Shown here piece after piece: positions 35,948-43,687 of a stretch of 64,000 bases of DNA (positions are counted from its first letter, which is position 1; the number at the start of each line of letters is the position of its first letter). The stretch is from Persicitalea sp963716085 (GTDB taxonomy: Bacteria; Bacteroidota; Bacteroidia; Cytophagales; Spirosomataceae). A program made the translations under genes and the position numbers. The notes beneath the pieces are model-generated. The model was given only the letters and a program-made list of their open reading frames with translations, had not been told where the DNA came from and made no database searches. The DNA lies in contig OY970288.1 of the NCBI GenBank assembly GCA_963716085.1, forward strand, positions 2,914,001 through 2,978,000, written 5' to 3'.

Positions 35948-36268
35948 TTAGCCCTCGCCCAAAGCTCCTTTGATTTCTTCCAAAAAAGAACGCACTCGCT
36001 TCAACCGATTAATAAGGTTGTGGGCCGTCTCGCGGTGATTGAGCTGATGCCGCGCTCCCTCGACGGTGCGCTGCTGGTCGCGCCGCTGGTGCATGATCTT
36101 CTTGACGACCTCGATGTCCTCCTGCGTGTAGCGGCGACGGTTGCGCGAGTCTCGCTTGGGTTGCAGGTGGGGGAATTTTTTTTCCCAAAACCGCAACGCC
36201 GAAGCCTGACACCCGACCATCGCTGCCACCTCATTGGTGTCGTAATAGCGTTTTTCTCTTTCTTCCAT
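35948..36268 (-). CDS. MerR family transcriptional regulator
   Basis: A 106-residue protein started at 36268 (MEEREKRYYDTNEVAAMVG), which is the usual MerR winged-helix beginning. The motif ALRFWEKKFPHLQPKRDSRNRRRYTQEDIE is spread over residues 25-53 and the C-terminal helix is a short dimerisation coil. No cysteines or ligand-binding domain are present, so a metal sensor role is unlikely. It is of the compact type often found in Bacteroidota near cell-wall peptidase genes. It is divergent from alaS. Confidence 0.88.
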   Translation of the reverse strand: MEEREKRYYDTNEVAAMVGCQASALRFWEKKFPHLQPKRDSRNRRRYTQEDIEVVKKIMHQRRDQQRTVEGARHQLNHRETAHNLINRLKRVRSFLEEIKGALGEG

Positions 36269-36336
36269 TTTTTTAAAAATCTTACCCCAAAAATACAACT
36301 CATTTACCACGCATTCCAAACATAGGGCATTATCGT

Positions 36337-36344
36337 TAACTTTG
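36337..36344 (+). promoter_or_regulatory. possible -7 element of alaS
   Basis: TAACTTTG is an exact TAnnTTTG match, 141 bp before the alaS start codon. Transcripts from it would contain both arms of the octamer inverted repeat. Confidence 0.35.
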
Positions 36345-36352
36345 CAGTACGG

Positions 36353-36482
36353 AGTTTATGAGTTTATGAGTTCATGAGTTTATGAGTTCATATAAGCTAT
36401 CGAGTAAGTGAGGCTTCCTGTTTCGATAAATGCAAAACCGCAGCGCGCTCATAAACTCATAAACTTTAAACTCATAAACTCC
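36353..36482. repeat. octamer inverted-repeat array in the alaS leader
   Basis: The left array at 36353-36391 is a tandem run of 8-mers alternating ATGAGTTT and ATGAGTTC. The right array at 36448-36481 is the inverted form, with ATAAACTC words, and ends 4 bases before the alaS ATG. The arms could pair into a long imperfect stem around a loop of about 56 bases. Confidence 0.75.
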
Positions 36483-36485
36483 CAA

Positions 36486-39149
36486 ATGACTTCCCAGCAA
36501 ATACGCCAATCGTTCCTTGATTTCTTCAAGAGTAAGCAACACCTGATCGTTCCTTCCGCGCCCTTGGTGGCTAAGAGCGACCCGACGCTTATGTTCAACA
36601 ACTCGGGCATGGCGCAGTTTAAGGATTACTTCCTCGGCAACGGTACGCCGCCCTCCCGACGCATTGCCGATACCCAGAAGTGCCTGCGTGTCAGCGGCAA
36701 GCACAACGACCTGGAAGACGTCGGTTTCGATACCTACCACCACACCATGTTCGAGATGCTCGGCAATTGGTCGTTCGGGGATTATTTCAAAGAAGAAGCC
36801 ATTCACTGGGCCTGGGAGTTGCTGACCGAGGTATATAAGCTACCCAAAGATCGCTTGTACGTCTCTGTTTTCGAAGGTGATACGCAGGACGGCGTATCCT
36901 TCGACCAGGAAGCCTGGGACTTGTGGAAACCCATCGTGGGCGAGGAGCGCATTATTTTGGGAAATAAAAAAGATAATTTTTGGGAAATGGGCGACACCGG
37001 TCCTTGCGGGCCCTGTTCCGAAATCCACATCGACCTGCGCACGGCCGAGGAAGTGGCGGCGACTCCTGGCAAGTCGCTCGTAAACGCGGATCATCCGCAG
37101 GTAGTCGAAATTTGGAACCTGGTTTTCATGCAGTACGAGCGCAAAGCGGATGGCTCCCTCCTCCCCTTGCCCGCCACGCACGTAGACACGGGCATGGGCT
37201 TCGAGCGGCTTTGCATGGCCATCCAGCAGAAAACCTCCAACTACGACACCGACGTTTTTCAGCCGACCATTCAATTTTTGGAAAAATTATCGGGTAAAAA
37301 GTACGGCAGCGGAATTGAATCGGAGCGTATGGCCGACATCGCCATGCGCGTGATCGCCGACCACCTGCGGGCGGTGGCCTTCGCCATTGCCGACGGGCAA
37401 CTGCCCTCCAACGTGCGGGCGGGCTACGTCATTCGCCGCATTTTGCGCCGCGCCATCCGCTACGGCTACTCTTGTTTGAATTTGACCGAGCCGTTTATCA
37501 ATAAGTTGGTAGCTGGTTTGGCAGATCAATTCGCCGAGGTATTCCCCGAACTAAAATCACAGGAGGACTTTGTCACGAAGGTGATTTTGGAAGAAGAAAA
37601 GAGTTTCTTAAGAACCCTGGAATCAGGCTTGAAGCGGCTGGATTCAATTACGAGTCAATTGCAAGAATCTGGCAAAACCCTGATTTCCGGCGAAGCGGTT
37701 TTTGAACTCAGCGATACATTCGGTTTCCCAATGGACCTCACCGCCCTGATTGCCCGCGAAAAAGGCTTACAAATCGACGAGGCAGGCTTTCAGGCGGCCT
37801 TAGCCGAGCAGAAAAAACGCTCCCGCTCCGACGCCGCTAAGGAAGCCACCGACTGGGTGGAGGTGCAGGACAACGACGGTCAGCCCGTGGAGTTTTTAGG
37901 CTATGATTTCCACGAAACCCACAGCCATATCGTCAAATTCCGCAAAGTCAAGACCAAGGGCGGCGAGCAGTACCATATCGTGCTGGATCGCACGCCCTTC
38001 TACGCCGAGATGGGCGGGCAGGTCGGCGACACGGGTTCGCTGGAACTACGCGTGGAGGGCAAGCCCTTCATCGTTACGATTGCCGACACCAAAAAGGAGA
38101 ATGATCTTTTCGTGCATATCTCGACCGACAAAAACCTGGATGAAGTGCTGCAAAATACCGATACCGTGACGGCCCGGATCGACACCGACCGACGCCACAA
38201 AATTATGGCCAACCACACCGCCACGCACCTGATGCTGTCGGCCATGCGGCGGGTACTGGGCGAACACGTAAGCCAAAAAGGCTCGTTCCTGGACGATAAC
38301 TTCCTTCGCTTCGACTTCGCCCACTTCTCCAAAGTTTCCGATGAGGAACTGCACCAAATCGAGGAAATGGTGAACGAGAAGATTCGTGAAAACATCGCTC
38401 TCGACGTCCAGACCAACGTGCCGATTCAGGAGGCGCTGGCACTGGGCGTCACGGCGACTTTCGGCGAAAAATACGGCGACTTCGTGCGCGTCGTGGCCTT
38501 CGACCCGGCCTACTCGCTGGAACTTTGCGGTGGCACCCACCTTCCCGCTACGGGCGAAATCGGCCTGTTCAAGTTTACCTCCGAAGGCTCGGTTTCGGCG
38601 GGCGTTCGCCGCGTGGAAGCCATCACGGGCCAGGCGGCTCTGGCTATGATGCGCGAGCAGGAAGCGACGCTCGACCAAATCCGGGATTTGTTGAAAGGGC
38701 CGAAAGATTTGGTCAAAGCCGTAGAGAGTTTGTTGGAAGAGCGGGGTAGTTTGCTAAAAAAGGTAGAGACCCTGGAAAACGAAAAGGTGCAGCAGTTAAA
38801 ATCCAGCCTATTGGATCGGATAAAAGCTGTCGATGGCACGAACTTGTTGATCGAGCGCGTGGAAGTACCCACCGCCGATGCCCTGAAACAACTGGCCTAC
38901 GAATTGCGCGATCAAGTAGAAAACTTGATCGCAGTTTTAGCTACGGAACTCAATGGCAGGCCGCAGCTGGCGGTGTTCATCGCCGAAAATCTGGTCAAAG
39001 AAAAAGATCTGAACGCAGGAAAAATCGTGAAAGACCTTGCCAAGGAAATTCGCGGCGGTGGTGGTGGGCAGCCGCACTTTGCCACGGCGGGCGGTTCGGA
39101 TGTCAGTGGTTTGGAGAAGGCGTTGGCGAAGGCGGGTGAGCTGTTTTGA
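36486..39149 (+). CDS. alaS: alanyl-tRNA synthetase
   Basis: An 887-residue class II synthetase; the start at 36486 (MTSQQIRQSFLDFF) matches the family N-terminus. It charges tRNA-Ala. Class II motifs are visible in PSAPLVAKSDPTLMFNNSGM (motif 1 region) and TGMGFERLCMAIQ. The editing domain has its zinc motif as HTATHLMLSA near residue 580 and CGGTHLPATGEIG near 680. The C-terminal DHHA1/C-Ala region ends RGGGGGQPHFATAGG. The upstream leader is unusual, with a long octamer inverted repeat. The following gene starts 2 bp after its stop. Confidence 0.98.
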   Translation: MTSQQIRQSFLDFFKSKQHLIVPSAPLVAKSDPTLMFNNSGMAQFKDYFLGNGTPPSRRIADTQKCLRVSGKHNDLEDVGFDTYHHTMFEMLGNWSFGDYFKEEAIHWAWELLTEVYKLPKDRLYVSVFEGDTQDGVSFDQEAWDLWKPIVGEERIILGNKKDNFWEMGDTGPCGPCSEIHIDLRTAEEVAATPGKSLVNADHPQVVEIWNLVFMQYERKADGSLLPLPATHVDTGMGFERLCMAIQQKTSNYDTDVFQPTIQFLEKLSGKKYGSGIESERMADIAMRVIADHLRAVAFAIADGQLPSNVRAGYVIRRILRRAIRYGYSCLNLTEPFINKLVAGLADQFAEVFPELKSQEDFVTKVILEEEKSFLRTLESGLKRLDSITSQLQESGKTLISGEAVFELSDTFGFPMDLTALIAREKGLQIDEAGFQAALAEQKKRSRSDAAKEATDWVEVQDNDGQPVEFLGYDFHETHSHIVKFRKVKTKGGEQYHIVLDRTPFYAEMGGQVGDTGSLELRVEGKPFIVTIADTKKENDLFVHISTDKNLDEVLQNTDTVTARIDTDRRHKIMANHTATHLMLSAMRRVLGEHVSQKGSFLDDNFLRFDFAHFSKVSDEELHQIEEMVNEKIRENIALDVQTNVPIQEALALGVTATFGEKYGDFVRVVAFDPAYSLELCGGTHLPATGEIGLFKFTSEGSVSAGVRRVEAITGQAALAMMREQEATLDQIRDLLKGPKDLVKAVESLLEERGSLLKKVETLENEKVQQLKSSLLDRIKAVDGTNLLIERVEVPTADALKQLAYELRDQVENLIAVLATELNGRPQLAVFIAENLVKEKDLNAGKIVKDLAKEIRGGGGGQPHFATAGGSDVSGLEKALAKAGELF

Positions 39150-39151
39150 GA

Positions 39152-39808
39152 ATGGAAGAGTTCCTGACCATCAAGAAATACAGCCACGAGGCCCCCTTCC
39201 GCGAGTTGCTGCATCTGCTGGAGGAACACGCTGTTCCCTACCAAACCGAACTGCACCGCGCGCGGATCGAACCCATCGGCATGACCACCCTGCCGCCCGA
39301 ATTCATCGTCCGGGTGCAGCCCGCTAGTTTTTCCAGAGTTAATGAACTGCTGCATGATACGGCGGCCAGCGAGGTGCTTTCGGCTGAAGGCGACCACTAT
39401 CTTTTTGCTTTCAAAGACGAAGAATTGTTCGATATCCTGGCGAGTCCCGACGAATGGTCGGCCTACGACTACCAATTGGCGCGGCGCATTTTACGGGAGC
39501 GGGATATCGACGTAGATACGAAATTGCTCGAACTACTGAAAAAATCGAGGATGCAGGAACTGGCGCAACCGGAGGAAAAACAAACGGCCAATGTGCAACT
39601 CGGCTACCTTTTTGCGCTTCTGGGTGGCGTGGTGGGGCTCTTCATTGGCTGGAACATGACGACGGCCCGCAAAACCCTGCCCAACGGTGAGCGGCTGTTT
39701 GTTTTTCAGGAAAGTGACCGTCGCCACGGGAAGTGGATCACCGGGCTTTCTGTGATAAGCCTGATTTTCTGGCTATTATTTGTTCGGATGCAATCAGGCT
39801 TGCTCTGA
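39152..39808 (+). CDS. hypothetical protein with two C-terminal membrane helices
   Basis: A 218-residue protein starting 2 bp after the alaS stop, so probably cotranscribed. Residues 1-100 resemble the DUF2007-type small domain (LLEEHAVPYQTELHRARIEP, VRVQPASFSRVNELL), and two hydrophobic helices near 150-170 and 195-215 anchor it (GYLFALLGGVVGLFIGW, GLSVISLIFWLLFV). DUF2007 domains are proposed signalling modules; the function is unknown. The link to alaS is positional only. Confidence 0.75.
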   Translation: MEEFLTIKKYSHEAPFRELLHLLEEHAVPYQTELHRARIEPIGMTTLPPEFIVRVQPASFSRVNELLHDTAASEVLSAEGDHYLFAFKDEELFDILASPDEWSAYDYQLARRILRERDIDVDTKLLELLKKSRMQELAQPEEKQTANVQLGYLFALLGGVVGLFIGWNMTTARKTLPNGERLFVFQESDRRHGKWITGLSVISLIFWLLFVRMQSGLL

Positions 39809-39835
39809 AAACTCAGTGCGAAGGAATCAAACTGA

Positions 39836-41020
39836 CTACTTTATCTCCAAAATCGTCCCCGCAATATGACGGGGGCCACCCGCAATATTGAAATAATATG
39901 CGACCAACACCCGGTTTTCGTCAAGTTGAACGGCCCAGGGATAGCCAATATCCGTACTGCCGCCATCGGCGCGCAGAATGATTTCGGGAGCCGTGGCGAA
40001 GTCGGTGCATTCGGCGTTCAGGATGCGGGCGCGGATGCCCAGTGGTTGGTGGCGGTAGCCGTAAGTGACCAAAACCCGCCCATCGGGCAGTGGTAATGCG
40101 TGCAACGGATGCCCCTGAAATCCCATTTTTCGCCAGGGGGAAAAGGACTTCCCACCATCGGTCGAGCGAGCAATACAAGCTTGGTCGTCGAGGTTGGCCG
40201 TGCGCAGAAAAGCCACCAGATCGCCCTTGGGTGTTTCGTAGATGGATGTCTCGTTAAAAGTGATTGTATCATCCTGCGCCACAGGAGCCGAATATTCCCA
40301 GCTAATGCCCTTGTCCTCCGAAACGAGCAAATGCGCGGAAGTTCTGCGGGGCTGCTCGGCGTCGTTGGCCGCCACTACCCAGAAAATCCGACCGTCTTTC
40401 CCCTCGTGCATCGCGCCCCGGTTGTAGGCCGGGATCGGTTGGCCGTAGGGGTCGAAATTTTTCTCGGGGTCGATGTGGGGTGGATAGCTGGGATCGCTCC
40501 AGGTTTTGCCATCATCATCGGATCGAATCAAAAAGCCGCCCAAAAACACCGACCCCGCCGCATTTTTAAAAACGGGCGGTTGAAGATTGGCTAGTCCGTC
40601 GGGACGTAAAAATGCCCAGGCGTAGCTGGCACAAAGCAAAGTACCGTCGCGCAGCCGCAGCAGACAAGGATCCTGCGATCCGCCGAAGGCATGGGCATAC
40701 ATGAGCCGAGGCTCAGGCGTCCAGGTTTCTCCGTCGCGGGAGCGCACCGCCACCAGGTAGCTGTTGGGATCAACGTGGTGGGTGCTTTTCTCCCCCAACA
40801 TTCTCCTTTCCGGCGCCCTACGGAAAGCAAGCAGCAGATCACCGTCGGGTAGTTTGACGACCGAAGGAAAGGCCGCATGAAAACGGTCGTCCTGGTAAAT
40901 GACAATATCCTTTACTTTTCTGACGCCGGGCAAACTATCGACCGGAAGCGCTGCGCTTGCCAAAAAAGTTGAGTTTCCTAGAAATAGTATCAATGCAAAG
41001 GCAATCGAAAATTTGCTCAT
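39836..41020 (-). CDS. secreted sialidase-fold (BNR/Asp-box) hydrolase
   Basis: A 394-residue exported protein (signal MSKFSIAFALILFL to ASAA) with a six-bladed sialidase-like propeller. Asp-boxes are visible as SRDGETWT, SDDDGKTWS, SEDKGISWE and STDGGKSFS, and an arginine-rich start DLLLAFRRAPERR sits where the arginine triad begins. Genuine GH33 activity needs the full Arg triad and Tyr/Glu pair, which I cannot confirm; many Bacteroidota relatives are other glycosidases or binding propellers. It is monocistronic. Confidence 0.8.
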   Translation of the reverse strand: MSKFSIAFALILFLGNSTFLASAALPVDSLPGVRKVKDIVIYQDDRFHAAFPSVVKLPDGDLLLAFRRAPERRMLGEKSTHHVDPNSYLVAVRSRDGETWTPEPRLMYAHAFGGSQDPCLLRLRDGTLLCASYAWAFLRPDGLANLQPPVFKNAAGSVFLGGFLIRSDDDGKTWSDPSYPPHIDPEKNFDPYGQPIPAYNRGAMHEGKDGRIFWVVAANDAEQPRRTSAHLLVSEDKGISWEYSAPVAQDDTITFNETSIYETPKGDLVAFLRTANLDDQACIARSTDGGKSFSPWRKMGFQGHPLHALPLPDGRVLVTYGYRHQPLGIRARILNAECTDFATAPEIILRADGGSTDIGYPWAVQLDENRVLVAYYFNIAGGPRHIAGTILEIK

Positions 41021-41342
41021 TTTTGGTGGTTTATTTTCAAAGGCCGCTTGTTTTCATTTTTAACCTAAGGAAAGTTGAAAAGAATAACTTAGCAGTCCCG
41101 AACCCGTAGGGCCGGGCCGCCGGTTCGATCAAATGTTTATAGAAGAGCTTGCTCTTGTTGACATTGTACGACCCCCACGGGGTCGCACAGCAGCATATGG
41201 ACACGAAATAGCTATAAACATGAAATCCCTACGGGATTGACAATTCGACCACGTTATTTTTTAGACATCACTAAATCAAATTCAGGCACAGTTTTTTCTA
41301 AAACCTAGTGTCAACTCACAACTTTCAACTCTCCCCTAAACA
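41021..41342. repeat. REP-like palindrome cluster before the GH3 gene
   Basis: No gene is supportable. Small palindromes lie at 41143-41156 (AAGAGC/GCTCTT), 41169-41185 (CGACCCC/GGGGTCG) and 41224-41238 (AATCCC/GGGATT). A 10-base inverted pair (41133-41142 with 41212-41221, ATGTTTATAG arms) frames most of them. Confidence 0.6.
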
Positions 41343-42866
41343 ATGTCAATACTCGGAAATTTTATCAAGAAAGCCGTCGATCTCGGCGAAGCCCTCACTC
41401 ATTACGACTCTCCCGTTGAGGAGCAAGAGAAAGTCCTCCGCGAACTCCTCGAGACCGCCAAGGACACTGCTTTCGGCAAAAAATATGGCTTCGAAAAAAT
41501 CCTGAAGAGCAAAACACTTTTCAAAACTTTCGCCGAGCACGTTCCTTCCCATGACTACGATAAAATCAACGATGAGTGGTGGCACCGCACTCTGGCGGGC
41601 GAGGCCGACGTCACCTGGCCCGGCCAGCCCGACTATTTTGCCGTGAGTTCAGGGACAACCAGCGCCAGCAAGCACATTCCCGTTACGGACGACATGATCG
41701 CGGCCATCCGCCGGGCGGGCATCGGGCAGGTGTTGGCACTGTCGGAGTACGACATGCCGCCCGATTTTTTTGAAAAGGAGATTCTCATGCTCGGTTCTAG
41801 TACCGACCTGAAAGCGGTGGACGGTCACCTGGAGGGCGAAATCAGTGGCATCAGCGCCAGCAATATCCCTAGCTGGTTTGAATTTTATTATAAGCCGGGT
41901 CGTGAAATATCCTCCATCAAGGATTGGGACGCTCGCGTGGAGCGCATTGCGCAAGAAGCGCCCAATTGGGATATCGGCAGCCTATCGGGCATCCCGTCAT
42001 GGATCGAGCTGATGCTCAAGAGGGTGATCGAATACCACGGCCTGAACAACATTCACGAAATATGGCCCAACTTGATGGTATACACCTCGGGCGGCGTGGC
42101 GATCGAGCCTTACGTCGAGAGCCTGAACAAGCTCATGGCACGGCCCCTGACTTACATCGACACCTACCTGGCGTCCGAGGGTTTCCTGGCGTTTCAGGCC
42201 CGACCCGAGACCAAGGCGATGAAACTGGTGCTCAATAATGGCATCTACTTCGAGTTCGTCCCGTTCCAGGATCGTTTCATGGCGGAGGATGGCACCGTGC
42301 GGCCGGACGCGCCCGTACTCAACAGCCTGGAGGTGACCGAGGGCGTGGACTACGTATTGCTCATTTCCACGGTTTCGGGAGCTTGGCGGTATATGATTGG
42401 GGATACGGTGCAATTCACGGACGTGGAGCGCGGCGAGATTATCATTAGCGGCCGAACGAAGTTCTATCTCAACGTAGTAGGCGAGCAGCTTCCCGTCAAC
42501 AAAATGTCCGACGCCGTGCAGAAGCTGAGCGAACAGAAAGGCATTTCTATCAAAGAGTTCACCGTGGCGGCGGTCCGCCGTGATGATGGCGAGTACATTA
42601 ACCGCTGGTACCTGGGAGCTGATGAAGCTGTTGCTCAATCGGATGACGTCGCCCAACTGCTGGACGCCTCTCTGCGTGAGTCGAACAAAAACTACGATGT
42701 AGCCCGCACCAAGGCACTGAAAGGCGTGGAGGCTAAAATCATTCTGACAGAGATGTTCACCAAATGGAACGAGCGCACCAAGAAAAAGGGCGGGCAAGTA
42801 AAAATAGCGAAAGTGATGAAGGAGGAAGATTTCCGGGAGTTTGAAGCCTTTGTGGAAGGGCAGTAG
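41343..42866 (+). CDS. GH3 auxin-responsive-family adenylating enzyme
   Basis: A 507-residue member of the GH3 acyl-acid amido synthetase family. In plants these conjugate auxin or jasmonate to amino acids by an acyl-adenylate; bacterial members are of unknown function. The ATP-binding motif YFAVSSGTTSASKHIPVT near residue 100 and the later SGRTKFYLNVVGEQLPV segment near 380 are clear. No signal peptide is present. It is monocistronic; the next gene is convergent, across an inverted heptamer array. Confidence 0.85.
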   Translation: MSILGNFIKKAVDLGEALTHYDSPVEEQEKVLRELLETAKDTAFGKKYGFEKILKSKTLFKTFAEHVPSHDYDKINDEWWHRTLAGEADVTWPGQPDYFAVSSGTTSASKHIPVTDDMIAAIRRAGIGQVLALSEYDMPPDFFEKEILMLGSSTDLKAVDGHLEGEISGISASNIPSWFEFYYKPGREISSIKDWDARVERIAQEAPNWDIGSLSGIPSWIELMLKRVIEYHGLNNIHEIWPNLMVYTSGGVAIEPYVESLNKLMARPLTYIDTYLASEGFLAFQARPETKAMKLVLNNGIYFEFVPFQDRFMAEDGTVRPDAPVLNSLEVTEGVDYVLLISTVSGAWRYMIGDTVQFTDVERGEIIISGRTKFYLNVVGEQLPVNKMSDAVQKLSEQKGISIKEFTVAAVRRDDGEYINRWYLGADEAVAQSDDVAQLLDASLRESNKNYDVARTKALKGVEAKIILTEMFTKWNERTKKKGGQVKIAKVMKEEDFREFEAFVEGQ

Positions 42867-42970
42867 GCTTTAGGCTGTAGGCTATAGGCAGTCGACTCTT
42901 TAAACTAAGCGGAAAAGCCGATAGCCGATAGCCGATAGCCGATAGCCGATAGCCGATAGCCGATAGCCCA
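42866..42970. repeat. heptamer array between convergent genes
   Basis: Seven perfect tandem copies of GCCGATA occupy 42917-42965. Facing them at about 42866-42890 is a weaker run of TAGGCT words that matches the reverse complement at about 13 of 17 positions. The stop codons of both flanking genes abut the arrays, so it may also serve as a bidirectional terminator. Confidence 0.85.
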
Positions 42971-42973
42971 AGA

Positions 42974-43573
42974 TCACATCTTCGCCTTATACTCCTCAAT
43001 CAACAACACCGTTTCTTCCGGCGACACGTACAGTCGCCGGATTTTTTCTTTGTAGCGTTCCGGTAGGTGGGCGTGATCGAGAATGAAGTTTTTGGTGGCC
43101 ACGATTTTGTCCCCTAATCCGTGGCTGATGGCGAAGAGGTCGGCCGTTCGCTCGGCTTGCATCAGGTAACGTCTTGAAAGCAAATAGCCCAGACCGTACT
43201 CCGCCATTTCCCAGACCGACCGATTCAGGTAGTCCATCACGTGTCCCAACTCGTGGCCGATCCAGCCGATCAGTACGTCTTGCGGGATCTGCTCGATGGG
43301 GAGCGGGGCGTTAAGGTCTTTGAAATAACGGCTGATTTTGATGACGTAGCCCCGCTCGGCTCTGGACTTGAAAATGGTATTCGCCAGTGGCTGGGCCAGC
43401 ATCACTGACTTTTTGATCTGCGGACTCAGGATGCGAAATTCGATGCGGGTGTCGAGCAACTCGGGGTAGTACGAAAGGGAGAGCAGGATTTCTTCTTTCA
43501 GCAAATCGGGAATCACCTTATTCTTTCCGAACCGTTCCAGGGTCGATCCCGGATGTTGCGCGTCTTTTTTCAT
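42974..43573 (-). CDS. putative zinc metalloprotease-like protein (HELGH)
   Basis: A 199-residue cytosolic protein with a zincin motif, IGWIGHELGHVMDYL near residue 107, followed by a helix and LMQAERTADLFAISHGLG, which may supply the third ligand. No named family is recognised, and its size and lack of signal peptide suggest an intracellular minimal peptidase or a M48-like relative. It is divergent from the DUF5060 operon, with 114 bp between starts. Confidence 0.7.
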   Translation of the reverse strand: MKKDAQHPGSTLERFGKNKVIPDLLKEEILLSLSYYPELLDTRIEFRILSPQIKKSVMLAQPLANTIFKSRAERGYVIKISRYFKDLNAPLPIEQIPQDVLIGWIGHELGHVMDYLNRSVWEMAEYGLGYLLSRRYLMQAERTADLFAISHGLGDKIVATKNFILDHAHLPERYKEKIRRLYVSPEETVLLIEEYKAKM

Positions 43574-43687
43574 GGTTGGGTTAACGTCTTTTCAGCGCGA
43601 AAGGTTTGTGAGGTCAGAGTAGTTGCGGGGGTGATTTTCCTTGTATAGAAAATTGCCCACTCCCCGCTCAGCCTTCTCGAAACTGCT

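Noticed and set aside
42917..42965. CRISPR array
   Set aside because: The repeats are contiguous 7-mers without spacers and no cas genes are present.
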